From assembly GCA_947381415.1 (NCBI GenBank), contig CANCVB010000022.1, positions 1 to 44,039 of the forward strand: a stretch of 44,039 bases of DNA, in the 5' to 3' direction. The notes below the pieces were generated by a model. It was given only the letters and a program-made list of their open reading frames with translations, made no database searches and was not told the origin of the DNA. Below, in pieces: positions 17,450-25,366 of the stretch (its first letter is position 1; every line of letters begins with the position of its first letter). The translations under genes were made by a program, and so were the position numbers. This DNA is from Burkholderiales bacterium. GTDB lineage: Bacteria; Pseudomonadota; Gammaproteobacteria; Burkholderiales; Burkholderiaceae_C.

Positions 17450-19495
17450 ATGAAAAGCGTTTCATATTGGGGATCGCTGCTGACCATGAGCTTGGTTTTG
17501 GTGGCTTGCGGGGGCGGTGGGGGTGGGGACCTGGGGGGAACCACCACACCAAACCCACCGTCTGCGGAATCTGCGCAAAAAGTGGTTGTCGCAGGCAAAA
17601 GCCTTTCGGTTCAAATCAATGCAACAGGCAGTAATCTCAGTTTCAGTATTTCTCAGCCGCCCACCAAAGGCTCTGCCACCGTCACTTCAACAGGTTTGGT
17701 GAATTACACCCCCAACGCTCTCGCCTCAGGGAAAACGCAAGACTCGCTGACAGTCAGTGTGTCCAACGCAGGAGGGACAGCAACCGCAGTGGTTGGCTTC
17801 GAAATTTATGCCCCGCTTGATGCCAGCAATGACCCGCTGTCGCCTTACCAATGGCACCTGGCCAACACTGGCCAAGACGTTTTTTCAACCACCAGACCTG
17901 TTGCTGGCGTGGACTTGAATGTGGCCCCTGCTTGGGCGCAGACCTTCACCGGCAAAAACGTCACCGTGAATGTGGTGGACTCTGGCTTGGAAATCGCCCA
18001 TCCCGACCTGGCGGCCAACGTCACCCCTGGCGCGTCGGTGAACTTCGGGGGCGGCAATGACCCAACAAACAACACAGACACCACTGGCGACCATGGCACC
18101 AGCGTGGCTGGTTTGATTGCCATGGTGGGCAACAACGGCATTGGCGGTCAAGGCGTGGCCTATGACGCCAAGTTGATGGGGCACAACTATTTAGGCGGCA
18201 ACGGTACCCAGTACCAATCCATTGCCAATTTGGGAACAGCTTATACCGCCTCAGCCGATGTTTTCAATGCCAGTTATGGCTATGGCGGTTGTCTAATCTT
18301 TGCACCCAATTCATCGGTCAACAGCATCTATGCCAATGTCAAAACACTTCGTGCTGGCTATGGTGGGGTGGTTGTGAAATCCGCTGGCAATGGTTTTGAC
18401 AAAACTGCCACTTGCAATCCCAATTTAGTCAAGGGCGTATCCAATAACAATTCAGAATTTGACTCGACCAATGTGGTTGACAACCTGGTGGTGGTGGCTG
18501 CGGTCAATGCCAAGGGTGTGAAAAGCAGTTATTCCAGCACGGGTGCCAACATCTGGGTGAGTGGCCTGGGAGGAGAGTTTGGCCTTAATTCAACAACTTT
18601 GGGCTATGACCTCATCAACAACGGCTCTGCTGTTTATGCGGAACCCGCCATGATCACCACCGATCAATCGGGTTGCAACAAAGGCTGGCATACCAACAAA
18701 GCGTCTGTGAATGGTGTACCAAAATCACACAATGAGTTTGAAAAAGAAGGCTCTGCCACCCAAACCAGCTTGAACGTCAACTGCAACTACACCTCCACCT
18801 TCAACGGCACCTCGTCTGCCGCACCCACTGTGTCTGGCGTTGTTGCCCTCATGCTCGAAGCCAACCCCAACCTGACATGGCGGGATGTGAAGCACATTTT
18901 GGCCAGCACCGCCAAAAAGGTGGATGCAGGTATTGCGCCAGCCGTTACCAGCGCCAACAACTCTGGCAGTTCGGTAAAAAAAGGCATCACTGTCGAGCAA
19001 GCTTGGGTGACCAATGCTGCAGGTTTTCATTTCCACAACTGGTATGGCTTTGGCTTGGTTGATGCAGGCGCAGCGGTGAGCATGGCCAAGACCCTCACTC
19101 CTTTAGGGCCAGAGAGAACGAGTCTAGTGAGTTCAACAGTGACGGTGCCTGTAGGAACCCCAGTGAAATTGCCTATTGCTAACCAACCAGTCACACAATT
19201 AGAAACCGCTGAAATAGCTTTGGACTTGTCGGGCGTCACTGAAACTGGGACAGGTGCACCTTACAGTTCGTGTTTTCAATTTGAGTTGACCTCACCCTCT
19301 GGCACTAAAAGTATTCTGCTCAATGCAGGTTCTGGATACATTGGCTCAAGCTCCCAATTTACTTTGCTATCGAACGCCTTTTATGGGGAAGTCGCTGCGG
19401 GGAATTGGAAATTTCAGGTCAACAATATTTGCACTACTGGCGATTCTTTGGTAACTAACAACGTCAACATCACCCTCACCTTACGCGGAAGATAA
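17450..19495 (+). CDS. Kexin-like S8 serine protease, lipoprotein with P-domain
   Basis: A 681-residue exported subtilisin-like protease. The signal ends in a lipobox LVAC with Cys20, followed by a Gly-rich linker (21-30), suggesting outer-membrane anchoring. Residues about 44-120 look like a bacterial Ig-like domain (KGSATVTSTGLVNYTPN). The catalytic domain (about 130-548) has Asp177 in VVDSGLEIAHPDL, His215 in DHGTSVAGL, oxyanion Asn314 in SAGNG and Ser455 in NGTSSAAPTVSG. WHLANTGQ, SYSSTGANIWVS and HNWYGFGLVDA are kexin/proprotein-convertase landmarks. Residues about 560-681 resemble a P-domain, with Cys608 and Cys661 possibly paired. No I9-type propeptide is visible. The next gene, four bases on, may supply that function, as in the Aeromonas sobria serine protease. 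Confidence 0.88.
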   Translation: MKSVSYWGSLLTMSLVLVACGGGGGGDLGGTTTPNPPSAESAQKVVVAGKSLSVQINATGSNLSFSISQPPTKGSATVTSTGLVNYTPNALASGKTQDSLTVSVSNAGGTATAVVGFEIYAPLDASNDPLSPYQWHLANTGQDVFSTTRPVAGVDLNVAPAWAQTFTGKNVTVNVVDSGLEIAHPDLAANVTPGASVNFGGGNDPTNNTDTTGDHGTSVAGLIAMVGNNGIGGQGVAYDAKLMGHNYLGGNGTQYQSIANLGTAYTASADVFNASYGYGGCLIFAPNSSVNSIYANVKTLRAGYGGVVVKSAGNGFDKTATCNPNLVKGVSNNNSEFDSTNVVDNLVVVAAVNAKGVKSSYSSTGANIWVSGLGGEFGLNSTTLGYDLINNGSAVYAEPAMITTDQSGCNKGWHTNKASVNGVPKSHNEFEKEGSATQTSLNVNCNYTSTFNGTSSAAPTVSGVVALMLEANPNLTWRDVKHILASTAKKVDAGIAPAVTSANNSGSSVKKGITVEQAWVTNAAGFHFHNWYGFGLVDAGAAVSMAKTLTPLGPERTSLVSSTVTVPVGTPVKLPIANQPVTQLETAEIALDLSGVTETGTGAPYSSCFQFELTSPSGTKSILLNAGSGYIGSSSQFTLLSNAFYGEVAAGNWKFQVNNICTTGDSLVTNNVNITLTLRGR

Positions 19496-19499
19496 ACCC

Positions 19500-20018
19500 A
19501 TGAAACACTTTTTTCCTCTGTTCTTGGGTGCTTTTGCCATCACCCACGTCGCCTGCGCGCAAAACCCCAGCGCGAACAACCAAATTCAGGTGGGCAAACA
19601 AACCATCACCTGGGTGCAAAGCGTGCCCAGCGTCAGTCCGTCCAGCGCAGCCAATCCGGCCTCCCCCAATGCAGGTTCGGGTTTGGGTGGTTTGCAGCCG
19701 CGAGGTCAAACCCCGCATGCTTCAGGGCTGGACTTCAGCCGGGTGCCCAAAGGCTTTTTGGGCATTGGCCATAACGCCGCAAGCAATATCTATGGCTTCA
19801 TCAGCGAGGAAGTGGTGGTCACCCTCAAGAGCGGCGAGGTCAACACGCTGTCTTCTTTGAACGCCAACTGCAAGTTGATCGTGGAAAACGCCCACATGTA
19901 TGTGTGCAAAGCCACTTCGGTTCCGCATTTGCAAAGCCTGATGAGCCAACTTCAGGCCATGCCATCGGTCAAAGCCGCGCAACCGCAATTTGTCACCCAA
20001 TTCAACAAGCCCATGTAA
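19500..20018 (+). CDS. Secreted partner of the S8 protease, possible external chaperone
   Basis: A 172-residue exported protein. A signal peptide (about 1-20, ending ACA before Gln21) is followed by a low-complexity Pro/Ser/Ala/Gly region (about 40-78). The C-terminal part (about 102-172) has the pattern of a subtilisin prodomain: VVVTLKSGEV, a central strand, VPHLQSLMSQLQAMPSVKAA as helix and turn, then QPQFV. The position right after a kexin-like protease with a P-domain parallels ORF2 of Aeromonas sobria, whose product helps the protease fold and then inhibits it. The protease itself shows no prodomain. The function here is inferred from context and the C-terminal pattern, not from a database match. 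Confidence 0.7.
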   Translation: MKHFFPLFLGAFAITHVACAQNPSANNQIQVGKQTITWVQSVPSVSPSSAANPASPNAGSGLGGLQPRGQTPHASGLDFSRVPKGFLGIGHNAASNIYGFISEEVVVTLKSGEVNTLSSLNANCKLIVENAHMYVCKATSVPHLQSLMSQLQAMPSVKAAQPQFVTQFNKPM

Positions 20019-20035
20019 GCCCTTTGCGCCGGCCC

Positions 20036-20072
20036 TTGGGGCAATGAGTGCTTTGTTACAATGGCGGGCTTT
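20036..20072 (+). promoter_or_regulatory. Promoter of rpsT
   Basis: TACAAT at 20057-20062, preceded by TGT as an extended -10, with a weak TTGGGG 15 bases upstream (20036-20041). The -10 is followed at once by GGCGGGCTTT, the same discriminator as in the rplS copy. Transcription would start roughly 40 bases before the rpsT ATG. Confidence 0.6.
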
Positions 20073-20107
20073 GCCGTCATCATCATCAAACCCCTAAAGG
20101 AACCCTC

Positions 20108-20407
20108 ATGGCCTCTGGAAAGCCCAAGAAAAAGAACCCGCGCCTGGCGTCGGGCCGCAAACGCGCCCGTCAGGACGTCAAACTCAACGCAGCCAATACC
20201 TCGTTGCGTTCGCAATACCGCACAGCGGTGAAAAATGTTGAAAAAGCAGTGTTGGCTGGCGACAAAACCAAAGCCGCCGAACTGTTTGGCAAGATGCAAT
20301 CGGTGGTGGACACCATCGCTGACAAGCATATCTTCCACAAAAACAAAGCTGCTCGCGACAAGAGCCGCTTGGCCGCCAAGGTGAAAGCCCTGGCCCTCGC
20401 CGCCTGA
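20108..20407 (+). CDS. rpsT: 30S ribosomal protein S20
   Basis: A small basic protein that binds 16S rRNA early in assembly. The 99 residues start [20 protein letters not shown] and include [19 protein letters not shown] and [19 protein letters not shown]. The ATG at 20108 is preceded by AAAGGAAC as ribosome-binding site; an in-frame codon 20 residues upstream lies in the promoter. The 3' end is unusually structured and closes with a strong terminator. Confidence 0.98.
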   Translation: MASGKPKKKNPRLASGRKRARQDVKLNAANTSLRSQYRTAVKNVEKAVLAGDKTKAAELFGKMQSVVDTIADKHIFHKNKAARDKSRLAAKVKALALAA

Positions 20408-20460
20408 CGACTCAGGCAAACAGCCCGGTCTGACTCGTGCAGACCGCCGTTTGAAAACGG
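20402..20460 (+). other. Chain of perfect hairpins at the rpsT 3' end
   Basis: Three perfect inverted repeats follow one another: 20402-20417 (6-bp arms, loop CGAC; it includes the rpsT stop codon), 20427-20445 (6-bp arms, 7-base loop) and 20447-20460 (6-bp arms around GA). The terminator hairpin at 20487 is the fourth. The block could be a stable 3' UTR or a 3'-derived small RNA. Confidence 0.5.
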
Positions 20461-20486
20461 TGCGCTGACGGCAAAGAAAAAGTGAG

Positions 20487-20511
20487 AAACCGCCCCAAGG
20501 GGCGGTTTTTT
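20487..20511 (+). terminator. Rho-independent terminator of rpsT
   Basis: AAACCGCCCC pairs with GGGGCGGTTT around AA, followed by T residues (20506-20511). The reverse strand also has a short A/T run, so it may stop the convergent DUF3579 transcript as well. It touches the stop codon of that gene. Confidence 0.92.
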
Positions 20512-20807
20512 CATGGCGCGGCCTTGATGACCTGCAACTGGTTGTCCCGCGCAAATCCCATTACAAAATCCCAGGCCATGACATGGGCCTCACGCATCTC
20601 TGTTTGCACAATGACGCATTTCTGGCCATCCAAGGTATTGGGCACACACCAGGGTGAGTAACTCAAGTGGTCGCCGGGCGCTGCACCTCCCGGGCGAAAA
20701 CTGCTCATGACGCCTGCCAAACGCTCTGCCCAATCGCTGGGCCGGAAAGTTTGACCGCTGGTGGTCACGCCGAGAATAATGACTTCGTTAGGTAAGGGGC
20801 TGACCAT
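20511..20807 (-). CDS. DUF3579 domain-containing protein
   Basis: A 98-residue cytoplasmic protein of unknown function, recognised as the DUF3579 family common in betaproteobacteria (NEVIILGVTTSGQTFRPSDW, then YSPWCVPNTLDGQKCV and VMAWDFVMGFA). It diverges from argD with 169 bases between starts. Its stop codon lies at the edge of the rpsT terminator. Confidence 0.85.
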   Translation of the reverse strand: MVSPLPNEVIILGVTTSGQTFRPSDWAERLAGVMSSFRPGGAAPGDHLSYSPWCVPNTLDGQKCVIVQTEMREAHVMAWDFVMGFARDNQLQVIKAAP

Positions 20808-20907
20808 GAAAAAACGCTAAAGCCGTTCGCCAACATGGCGGTTGTTGCTTTGCAGCAATTTCATTCTAAGCGCGGCATTTTTCATTCGGCTGACAAGCAT
20901 TGCCCTC

Positions 20908-20950
20908 TAGAATCTGCAACTCGGCTCCAGCCTGTACGGCTGCTGAGCCG
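20908..20950 (+). promoter_or_regulatory. argD -10 element and leader hairpin
   Basis: TAGAAT at 20908-20913 is a possible -10. It is followed by a strong hairpin at 20922-20950: CGGCTCCAGCC pairs with GGCTG and GAGCCG across a two-base bulge, loop TGTAC. No T-tract follows, so it is not a classical attenuator. It would lie near the 5' end of the argD mRNA. Confidence 0.4.
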
Positions 20951-20976
20951 ATTTCATTTGACGCCAAGGAAAGCCC

Positions 20977-22179
20977 ATGTCTGCCGCCCACGATCCCGCT
21001 GCCCATTTAATGAACACCTATGGTCGACTGCCCATGACGGTCTCGCACGGCCGAGGTGTACGGGTCTGGGACACGGCGGGGAATTGCTACTTAGACGCTT
21101 TGGCTGGCATCGCGGTCAACACCTTGGGTCACGCCCACCCCAAGCTCACGCCTGCATTGCAAGACCAGATCGGCAAGATCATGCACAGTTGCAATTACTA
21201 CCACATCCCCTTGCAACAGCAACTGGCGGACAAGCTGGTCGAGTTGTCGGGCATGCGCAATGTGTTCTTTTGCAATTCCGGCCTGGAGGCCAATGAAGCG
21301 GCTTTGAAAATGGCACGCAAATTTGGCCATGACAAAGGCATTGAGCGCCCCGAAATCGTGGTCTACGAGCGCGCCTTTCACGGCCGCAGCATTGCCACGC
21401 TGAGCGCAACAGGCAATGAAAAAATTCAAAAAGGCTTTGGCCCTTTGGTGGAAGGTTTCATTCGTGTACCTTTGAACAACATCGACGCCTTGAAACAAGC
21501 CACCCAAGGCAATCCGAATGTGGTGGCGGTGTTTTTCGAAACCATCCAAGGCGAAGGCGGCGTCAATCCCATGCGTGCCGACTATCTGCGTGATGTGCGC
21601 GCCCTGTGCGACGCGCAGGACTGGTTGCTGATGATTGACGAGGTGCAGTGCGGCATCGGGCGCACCGGCAAATGGTTTGCCCACCAGTGGGCAGGCATTC
21701 AACCCGACGTCATGCCGCTGGCCAAAGGCTTGGGTTCGGGTGTGCCCATTGGCGCGGTTGTGGCAGGCCCCAAAGCAGCGGGTATCTTCCAGCCTGGCAA
21801 CCATGGCACCACTTTTGGTGGCAACCCGCTGGCCATGCGCGCAGGCGTAGAAACATTGCGCATCATGGAAGAAGACGGCTTGCTAGAGAACGCGCACCGT
21901 GTGGGCTTGCATTTCAAAGCGGCGTTTGAGCACGCGTTCCAAGGCCTCAGTGGCGTGAAAGACATTCGCGGCCAAGGTTTGATGATGGGTATCGAGCTGG
22001 ACCGCCCCTGTGGGCCCTTGATGGGACAAGCCTTGGAAGCGGGCTTGCTGCTGAGTGTGACCGCCGACAGTGTGATTCGCCTGCTGCCCGCACTCACCAT
22101 GACCGAGGCCGAAGCCGATGAAGTGGTCGCCATCTTGGTGCCTTTGGTGAAAGCGTTTTTAAACACAACCAAGGCCTGA
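20977..22179 (+). CDS. argD: Acetylornithine transaminase
   Basis: PLP-dependent aminotransferase that converts N-acetylglutamate semialdehyde to N-acetylornithine in arginine synthesis. It has 400 residues, with NSGLEANEAALKMARKFGH for cofactor phosphate binding, ERAFHGRSIATLSATGNEK, LMIDEVQCGIGRTGKW, and the PLP lysine in LAKGLGSGVPIGAVV, then HGTTFGGNPLAMRAG. It is in class III with GABA and ornithine aminotransferases, but the argF neighbour one base downstream makes ArgD the best call. Confidence 0.94.
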   Translation: MSAAHDPAAHLMNTYGRLPMTVSHGRGVRVWDTAGNCYLDALAGIAVNTLGHAHPKLTPALQDQIGKIMHSCNYYHIPLQQQLADKLVELSGMRNVFFCNSGLEANEAALKMARKFGHDKGIERPEIVVYERAFHGRSIATLSATGNEKIQKGFGPLVEGFIRVPLNNIDALKQATQGNPNVVAVFFETIQGEGGVNPMRADYLRDVRALCDAQDWLLMIDEVQCGIGRTGKWFAHQWAGIQPDVMPLAKGLGSGVPIGAVVAGPKAAGIFQPGNHGTTFGGNPLAMRAGVETLRIMEEDGLLENAHRVGLHFKAAFEHAFQGLSGVKDIRGQGLMMGIELDRPCGPLMGQALEAGLLLSVTADSVIRLLPALTMTEAEADEVVAILVPLVKAFLNTTKA

Positions 22180-22180
22180 G

Positions 22181-23122
22181 ATGAGCCAGCCTTTGAAACA
22201 CTATTTGCATTTTGGCGATGCCTCCGCCAGCGACTACGCCTATTTGTTCAGTCGCACCGCCACGATCAAACACAAGTTCAAAACCTACGAAAAGCACCAG
22301 CCCTTGGTCGACCGTAGCTTGGCCATGATTTTCGAGAAGGCCTCGACCCGCACGCGCATCAGCTTTGAAGCGGGCATGTACCAAATGGGCGGCGCGGTGG
22401 TGCACCTGACCACCGGTGACTCGCAGCTGGGCCGTGCCGAGCCCATCGAAGACAGCGCCAAAGTCATCAGTCGCATGGTGGACTTGGTGATGATTCGCAC
22501 CTACGAGCAAACCAAGATCGAACGCTTTGCGGCCAACTCGCGTGTGCCTGTCATCAACGGTTTGACGAATGAGTTTCACCCGTGCCAAATCTTGGCCGAC
22601 CTCTTCACCTTCATCGAGCAGCGCGGTGATGTCAAACACCCGCTGGACTGTTTGAAAGGCAAAGTGGTGGCCTGGGTGGGCGATGGCAACAACATGGCCA
22701 ACACCTGGCTGCAAGCCGCAGACCTGCTGGGCTTCACGGTGCATGTCAGCACGCCCAGCGGCTACGAGGTGAACCACGCCATCGCTGGCGTGAAAAATAC
22801 CCATTGCTTCAAAGTCTTCAAAGACCCTTTACAGGCCTGCCAAGGCGCTGATTTGGTCACCACCGATGTGTGGACCAGCATGGGCTATGAAGCAGAAAAC
22901 GAAGCGCGCTTAAAGGCATTTGCAGCCTGGTGTGTGGATGGGCGCATGATGGCGCAAGCCAAGCCCGAAGCCCTCTTCATGCATTGCCTGCCCGCACACC
23001 GTGGCGAGGAAGTGCAGGCCGAGGTGATTGACGGCCCACAATCGGTGGTGTGGGACGAAGCCGAAAACCGCTTGCATGTGCAAAAAGCGTTGATGGAGTG
23101 GCTGTTGCTGGGTCGCTTGTGA
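22181..23122 (+). CDS. argF: Ornithine carbamoyltransferase
   Basis: Makes citrulline from ornithine and carbamoyl phosphate. The 313 residues show the carbamoyl phosphate loop FEKASTRTRISFE, the motif HPCQILADLFT, an ornithine-binding segment around DVWTSMG and the catalytic HCLPAHRGEEV. One base separates its ATG from the argD stop. The next gene is convergent with nine bases between stops and no terminator. Confidence 0.97.
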   Translation: MSQPLKHYLHFGDASASDYAYLFSRTATIKHKFKTYEKHQPLVDRSLAMIFEKASTRTRISFEAGMYQMGGAVVHLTTGDSQLGRAEPIEDSAKVISRMVDLVMIRTYEQTKIERFAANSRVPVINGLTNEFHPCQILADLFTFIEQRGDVKHPLDCLKGKVVAWVGDGNNMANTWLQAADLLGFTVHVSTPSGYEVNHAIAGVKNTHCFKVFKDPLQACQGADLVTTDVWTSMGYEAENEARLKAFAAWCVDGRMMAQAKPEALFMHCLPAHRGEEVQAEVIDGPQSVVWDEAENRLHVQKALMEWLLLGRL

Positions 23123-23131
23123 AACGCGGGC

Positions 23132-24325
23132 CTAGTGGCCGTACAACCAAGGCATGTCCATCACCCAAGCGCCGCCCCAGCGCATGCCCCAGTTTCTGCA
23201 TTGCGCCAATGCACCCGTGGCATGAAACAACTGTGCATTGCGGCGTGCCCGCGCTTGCACTTTTGCAACACGCTGCCAACGCGATTGCGCATAGGCTTGC
23301 AAGCGCTCAGCCACCGGCAGATCGTGGCGCTGCCAACACTGCGCCAACATTTGCGCATCCTCGATAGCCATGCCAGCGCCTTGCGCCAAATAAGGCAGCA
23401 TGGCATGGGCCGCATCACCAACCAAGGCCACCCTGCCCTGCGCCATGTCTTTGGCACTACGTAAGGGATGGCGATCAAACAAAGCCCATGCGCGCCAAGC
23501 TTCGCTGCTGCGAACCAGTTCTTGCAACGGGCTGCAACAGCCTGCGAGCGCGTGGTTTAAATCCTGGGCGGTTTGCGCGGGTGTTCGCTGGCTGTCCCAG
23601 CCGGGGGTTTGGGCGACATCGCTTGACTCGACCAACACCACCAAATTGAGCCATTCGCCACCACGCACAGGGTAATGCACCACATGCAAACGGTGTCCCA
23701 ACCACAGCCCCATGGCGTCGCCGCGCCAAGCAGCAGGCAAGTCATGGCGTGGCAGCAAGGCGCGGTAAGCCCAGTGGCCACTGGCTTGCAGTTTTGAAGA
23801 CGGCCAAGCAAGTTCACGCACTTTGCTGTTGATGCCATCTGCCCCTGACAACGCCAGACTTGTGTATTCAACAACCTGCTGCTCTGGGCCTTGCCATTGG
23901 CTGGTAATGGATGCGGCATCGCTGTGGAAATGCTGTAAACAGTGCCCCAACTTGAGCGAGGTATTGCCATGGGCATGGACAGCGTCTCGCAAGTGCTGAT
24001 GCAAATCTGCGCGGTGAAGGGTGAGGTAAGGTGCCCCATAGCGTTGCACAAATGCCTGCCCCATGGGCAGACACCCCAGTTGCGCACCGTTTTGCGCATC
24101 CCTCACGACCAACTGTGAGGGCACAAAAGCTTTGTCCTGCAAACCAGGCCAGACACCCCATGCTTGCAATCGGCGCACCGCATTGGGCCCCAAACCGATG
24201 CCAGCGCCTACCTCGTCAAAAACCGCGCTTTGCTCAAACAGTTGATTGGCCACGCCCGCTTGGCCCAAGGCCAAAGCAGTCGCCAAGCCGCCAATCCCAC
24301 CGCCGACCAACAAGATGTCTTGCAA
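23132..24325 (-). CDS. FAD-dependent aromatic monooxygenase, salicylate hydroxylase-like
   Basis: A class A flavoprotein hydroxylase of 397 residues. Seen directly are the N-terminal Rossmann motif VGGGIGGLATALALGQAG (about 6-23), the DG-like motif SGADGINSKVRE (about 160-170) and the GD motif GRVALVGDAAHAMLPYLAQG (about 294-313), which binds FAD. The C-terminus MDMPWLYGH resembles salicylate and 3-hydroxybenzoate hydroxylases. The substrate is not known. The start is a TTG directly after the adenine deaminase stop, with GGGG upstream; no ATG fits. Because it follows adenine deaminase it might act on a purine-derived ring, but it does not look closely like the urate hydroxylase HpxO. Confidence 0.85.
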   Translation of the reverse strand: MQDILLVGGGIGGLATALALGQAGVANQLFEQSAVFDEVGAGIGLGPNAVRRLQAWGVWPGLQDKAFVPSQLVVRDAQNGAQLGCLPMGQAFVQRYGAPYLTLHRADLHQHLRDAVHAHGNTSLKLGHCLQHFHSDAASITSQWQGPEQQVVEYTSLALSGADGINSKVRELAWPSSKLQASGHWAYRALLPRHDLPAAWRGDAMGLWLGHRLHVVHYPVRGGEWLNLVVLVESSDVAQTPGWDSQRTPAQTAQDLNHALAGCCSPLQELVRSSEAWRAWALFDRHPLRSAKDMAQGRVALVGDAAHAMLPYLAQGAGMAIEDAQMLAQCWQRHDLPVAERLQAYAQSRWQRVAKVQARARRNAQLFHATGALAQCRNWGMRWGGAWVMDMPWLYGH

Positions 24326-25366
24326 TTAAGCCCCAAACTGTTGGAAGCAATCGTCCAACTGCGCACGCCAAACCTGCTTTTGCGCCTCGGGCACAAAGCT
24401 GGCCTCGAAGCTGTTGCAGGCCAACTGGTAAGCATGCGAGGCATTCAAGGGCAAGGCGGCAAAGGTTTGCACAAAGTTCTCGTTCAAGTAGCCGCCAAAG
24501 TAAGCGGGGTCGTCCGAGTTGAGCATGACGCACAAGCCCTGGTCCAACATCTGCCCCAGGTTGTGATCGGCCAAATTGGGAAAGACGCACAACTTTTGGT
24601 TGGACAAGGGACAAACCGTCAAGGGGATGCGCTCTTTGGCCAAACGCGCCATCAGGGCTTCATCGTGAATCGCTTGCACACCGTGATCGATACGCTGCAC
24701 TTTCAGCACATCCAAGGCGCTCCAAATGTAAGCAGGCGGTCCTTCTTCACCCGCATGGGCCACCAGTTTGAAGCCCAGTTGTGCGGCCCGTTTGAAGACC
24801 CGCTCGAACTTCTCGGGCGGGTGCCCACGTTCGCTGGAATCCAGCCCCACCCCCACGAACATGTCCTTGAAAGGCCATGCCTCCTCCAAGGTGTCAAAGG
24901 CTTCTTCCTCGGACAAATGCCGCAAGAAACACAAAATCAGGGACGAGCTGATGCCCAACTGCGCCTGCGCATCGACACAAGCGCGGTGCAAACCTGTGAT
25001 GACGGTGCGCATGGACACCTGTCGAGCGGTGTGCGTTTGCGGGTCGAAAAAGATTTCTGCATGCACCACGTTGTCCGTCTTGGCCCTTTGAAAGTAGGCC
25101 CAGGCCATGTCGTAAAAATCTTGCGGCTGCTGCAACACGCTGGCACCGGCGTAGTAAATGTCCAAAAAACTTTGCAAGTCGGTGAAGGCGTACGCGGCAC
25201 GCAGTTCTTCCACGCTTTTGTAACGCAGCCGCACATCGTTGCGTTTGGCCAAAGCAAAAATCAGCTCCGGCTCCAAGGAGCCTTCAATGTGCATGTGCAA
25301 CTCGGCCTTGGGCATGGCGCGCAACAAGTCCGATAAACGCTCTGGTGAGATCGCTGCGACATTCAT
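24326..25366 (-). CDS. Adenine deaminase (adenosine deaminase family)
   Basis: Zinc enzyme predicted to convert adenine to hypoxanthine. The 346 residues have the metal motif [16 protein letters not shown] (HxH at about 22-24), [13 protein letters not shown], the catalytic HAGEEGP, RIDHGVQ and the C-terminal [20 protein letters not shown] and the FFDPQTHT segment are features of the bacterial/fungal adenine deaminase branch rather than true adenosine deaminases; automated annotation often calls it adenosine deaminase. It begins immediately after the Rieske stop codon (TGA then ATG) and runs straight into the FAD monooxygenase. With xdhAB nearby it would feed hypoxanthine to xanthine dehydrogenase. 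Confidence 0.9.
   Translation of the reverse strand: MNVAAISPERLSDLLRAMPKAELHMHIEGSLEPELIFALAKRNDVRLRYKSVEELRAAYAFTDLQSFLDIYYAGASVLQQPQDFYDMAWAYFQRAKTDNVVHAEIFFDPQTHTARQVSMRTVITGLHRACVDAQAQLGISSSLILCFLRHLSEEEAFDTLEEAWPFKDMFVGVGLDSSERGHPPEKFERVFKRAAQLGFKLVAHAGEEGPPAYIWSALDVLKVQRIDHGVQAIHDEALMARLAKERIPLTVCPLSNQKLCVFPNLADHNLGQMLDQGLCVMLNSDDPAYFGGYLNENFVQTFAALPLNASHAYQLACNSFEASFVPEAQKQVWRAQLDDCFQQFGA

Noticed and set aside
23132..24325. Direct naming of the flavoprotein as urate hydroxylase HpxO
   Set aside because: The general fold fits, but the middle and C-terminal segments look more like salicylate-type hydroxylases, so only a family-level call is supported.
24164..25336. Plus-strand ORF (390 residues) opposite the adenine deaminase
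   Set aside because: Shadow frame; the minus-strand product has full metal-binding motifs.
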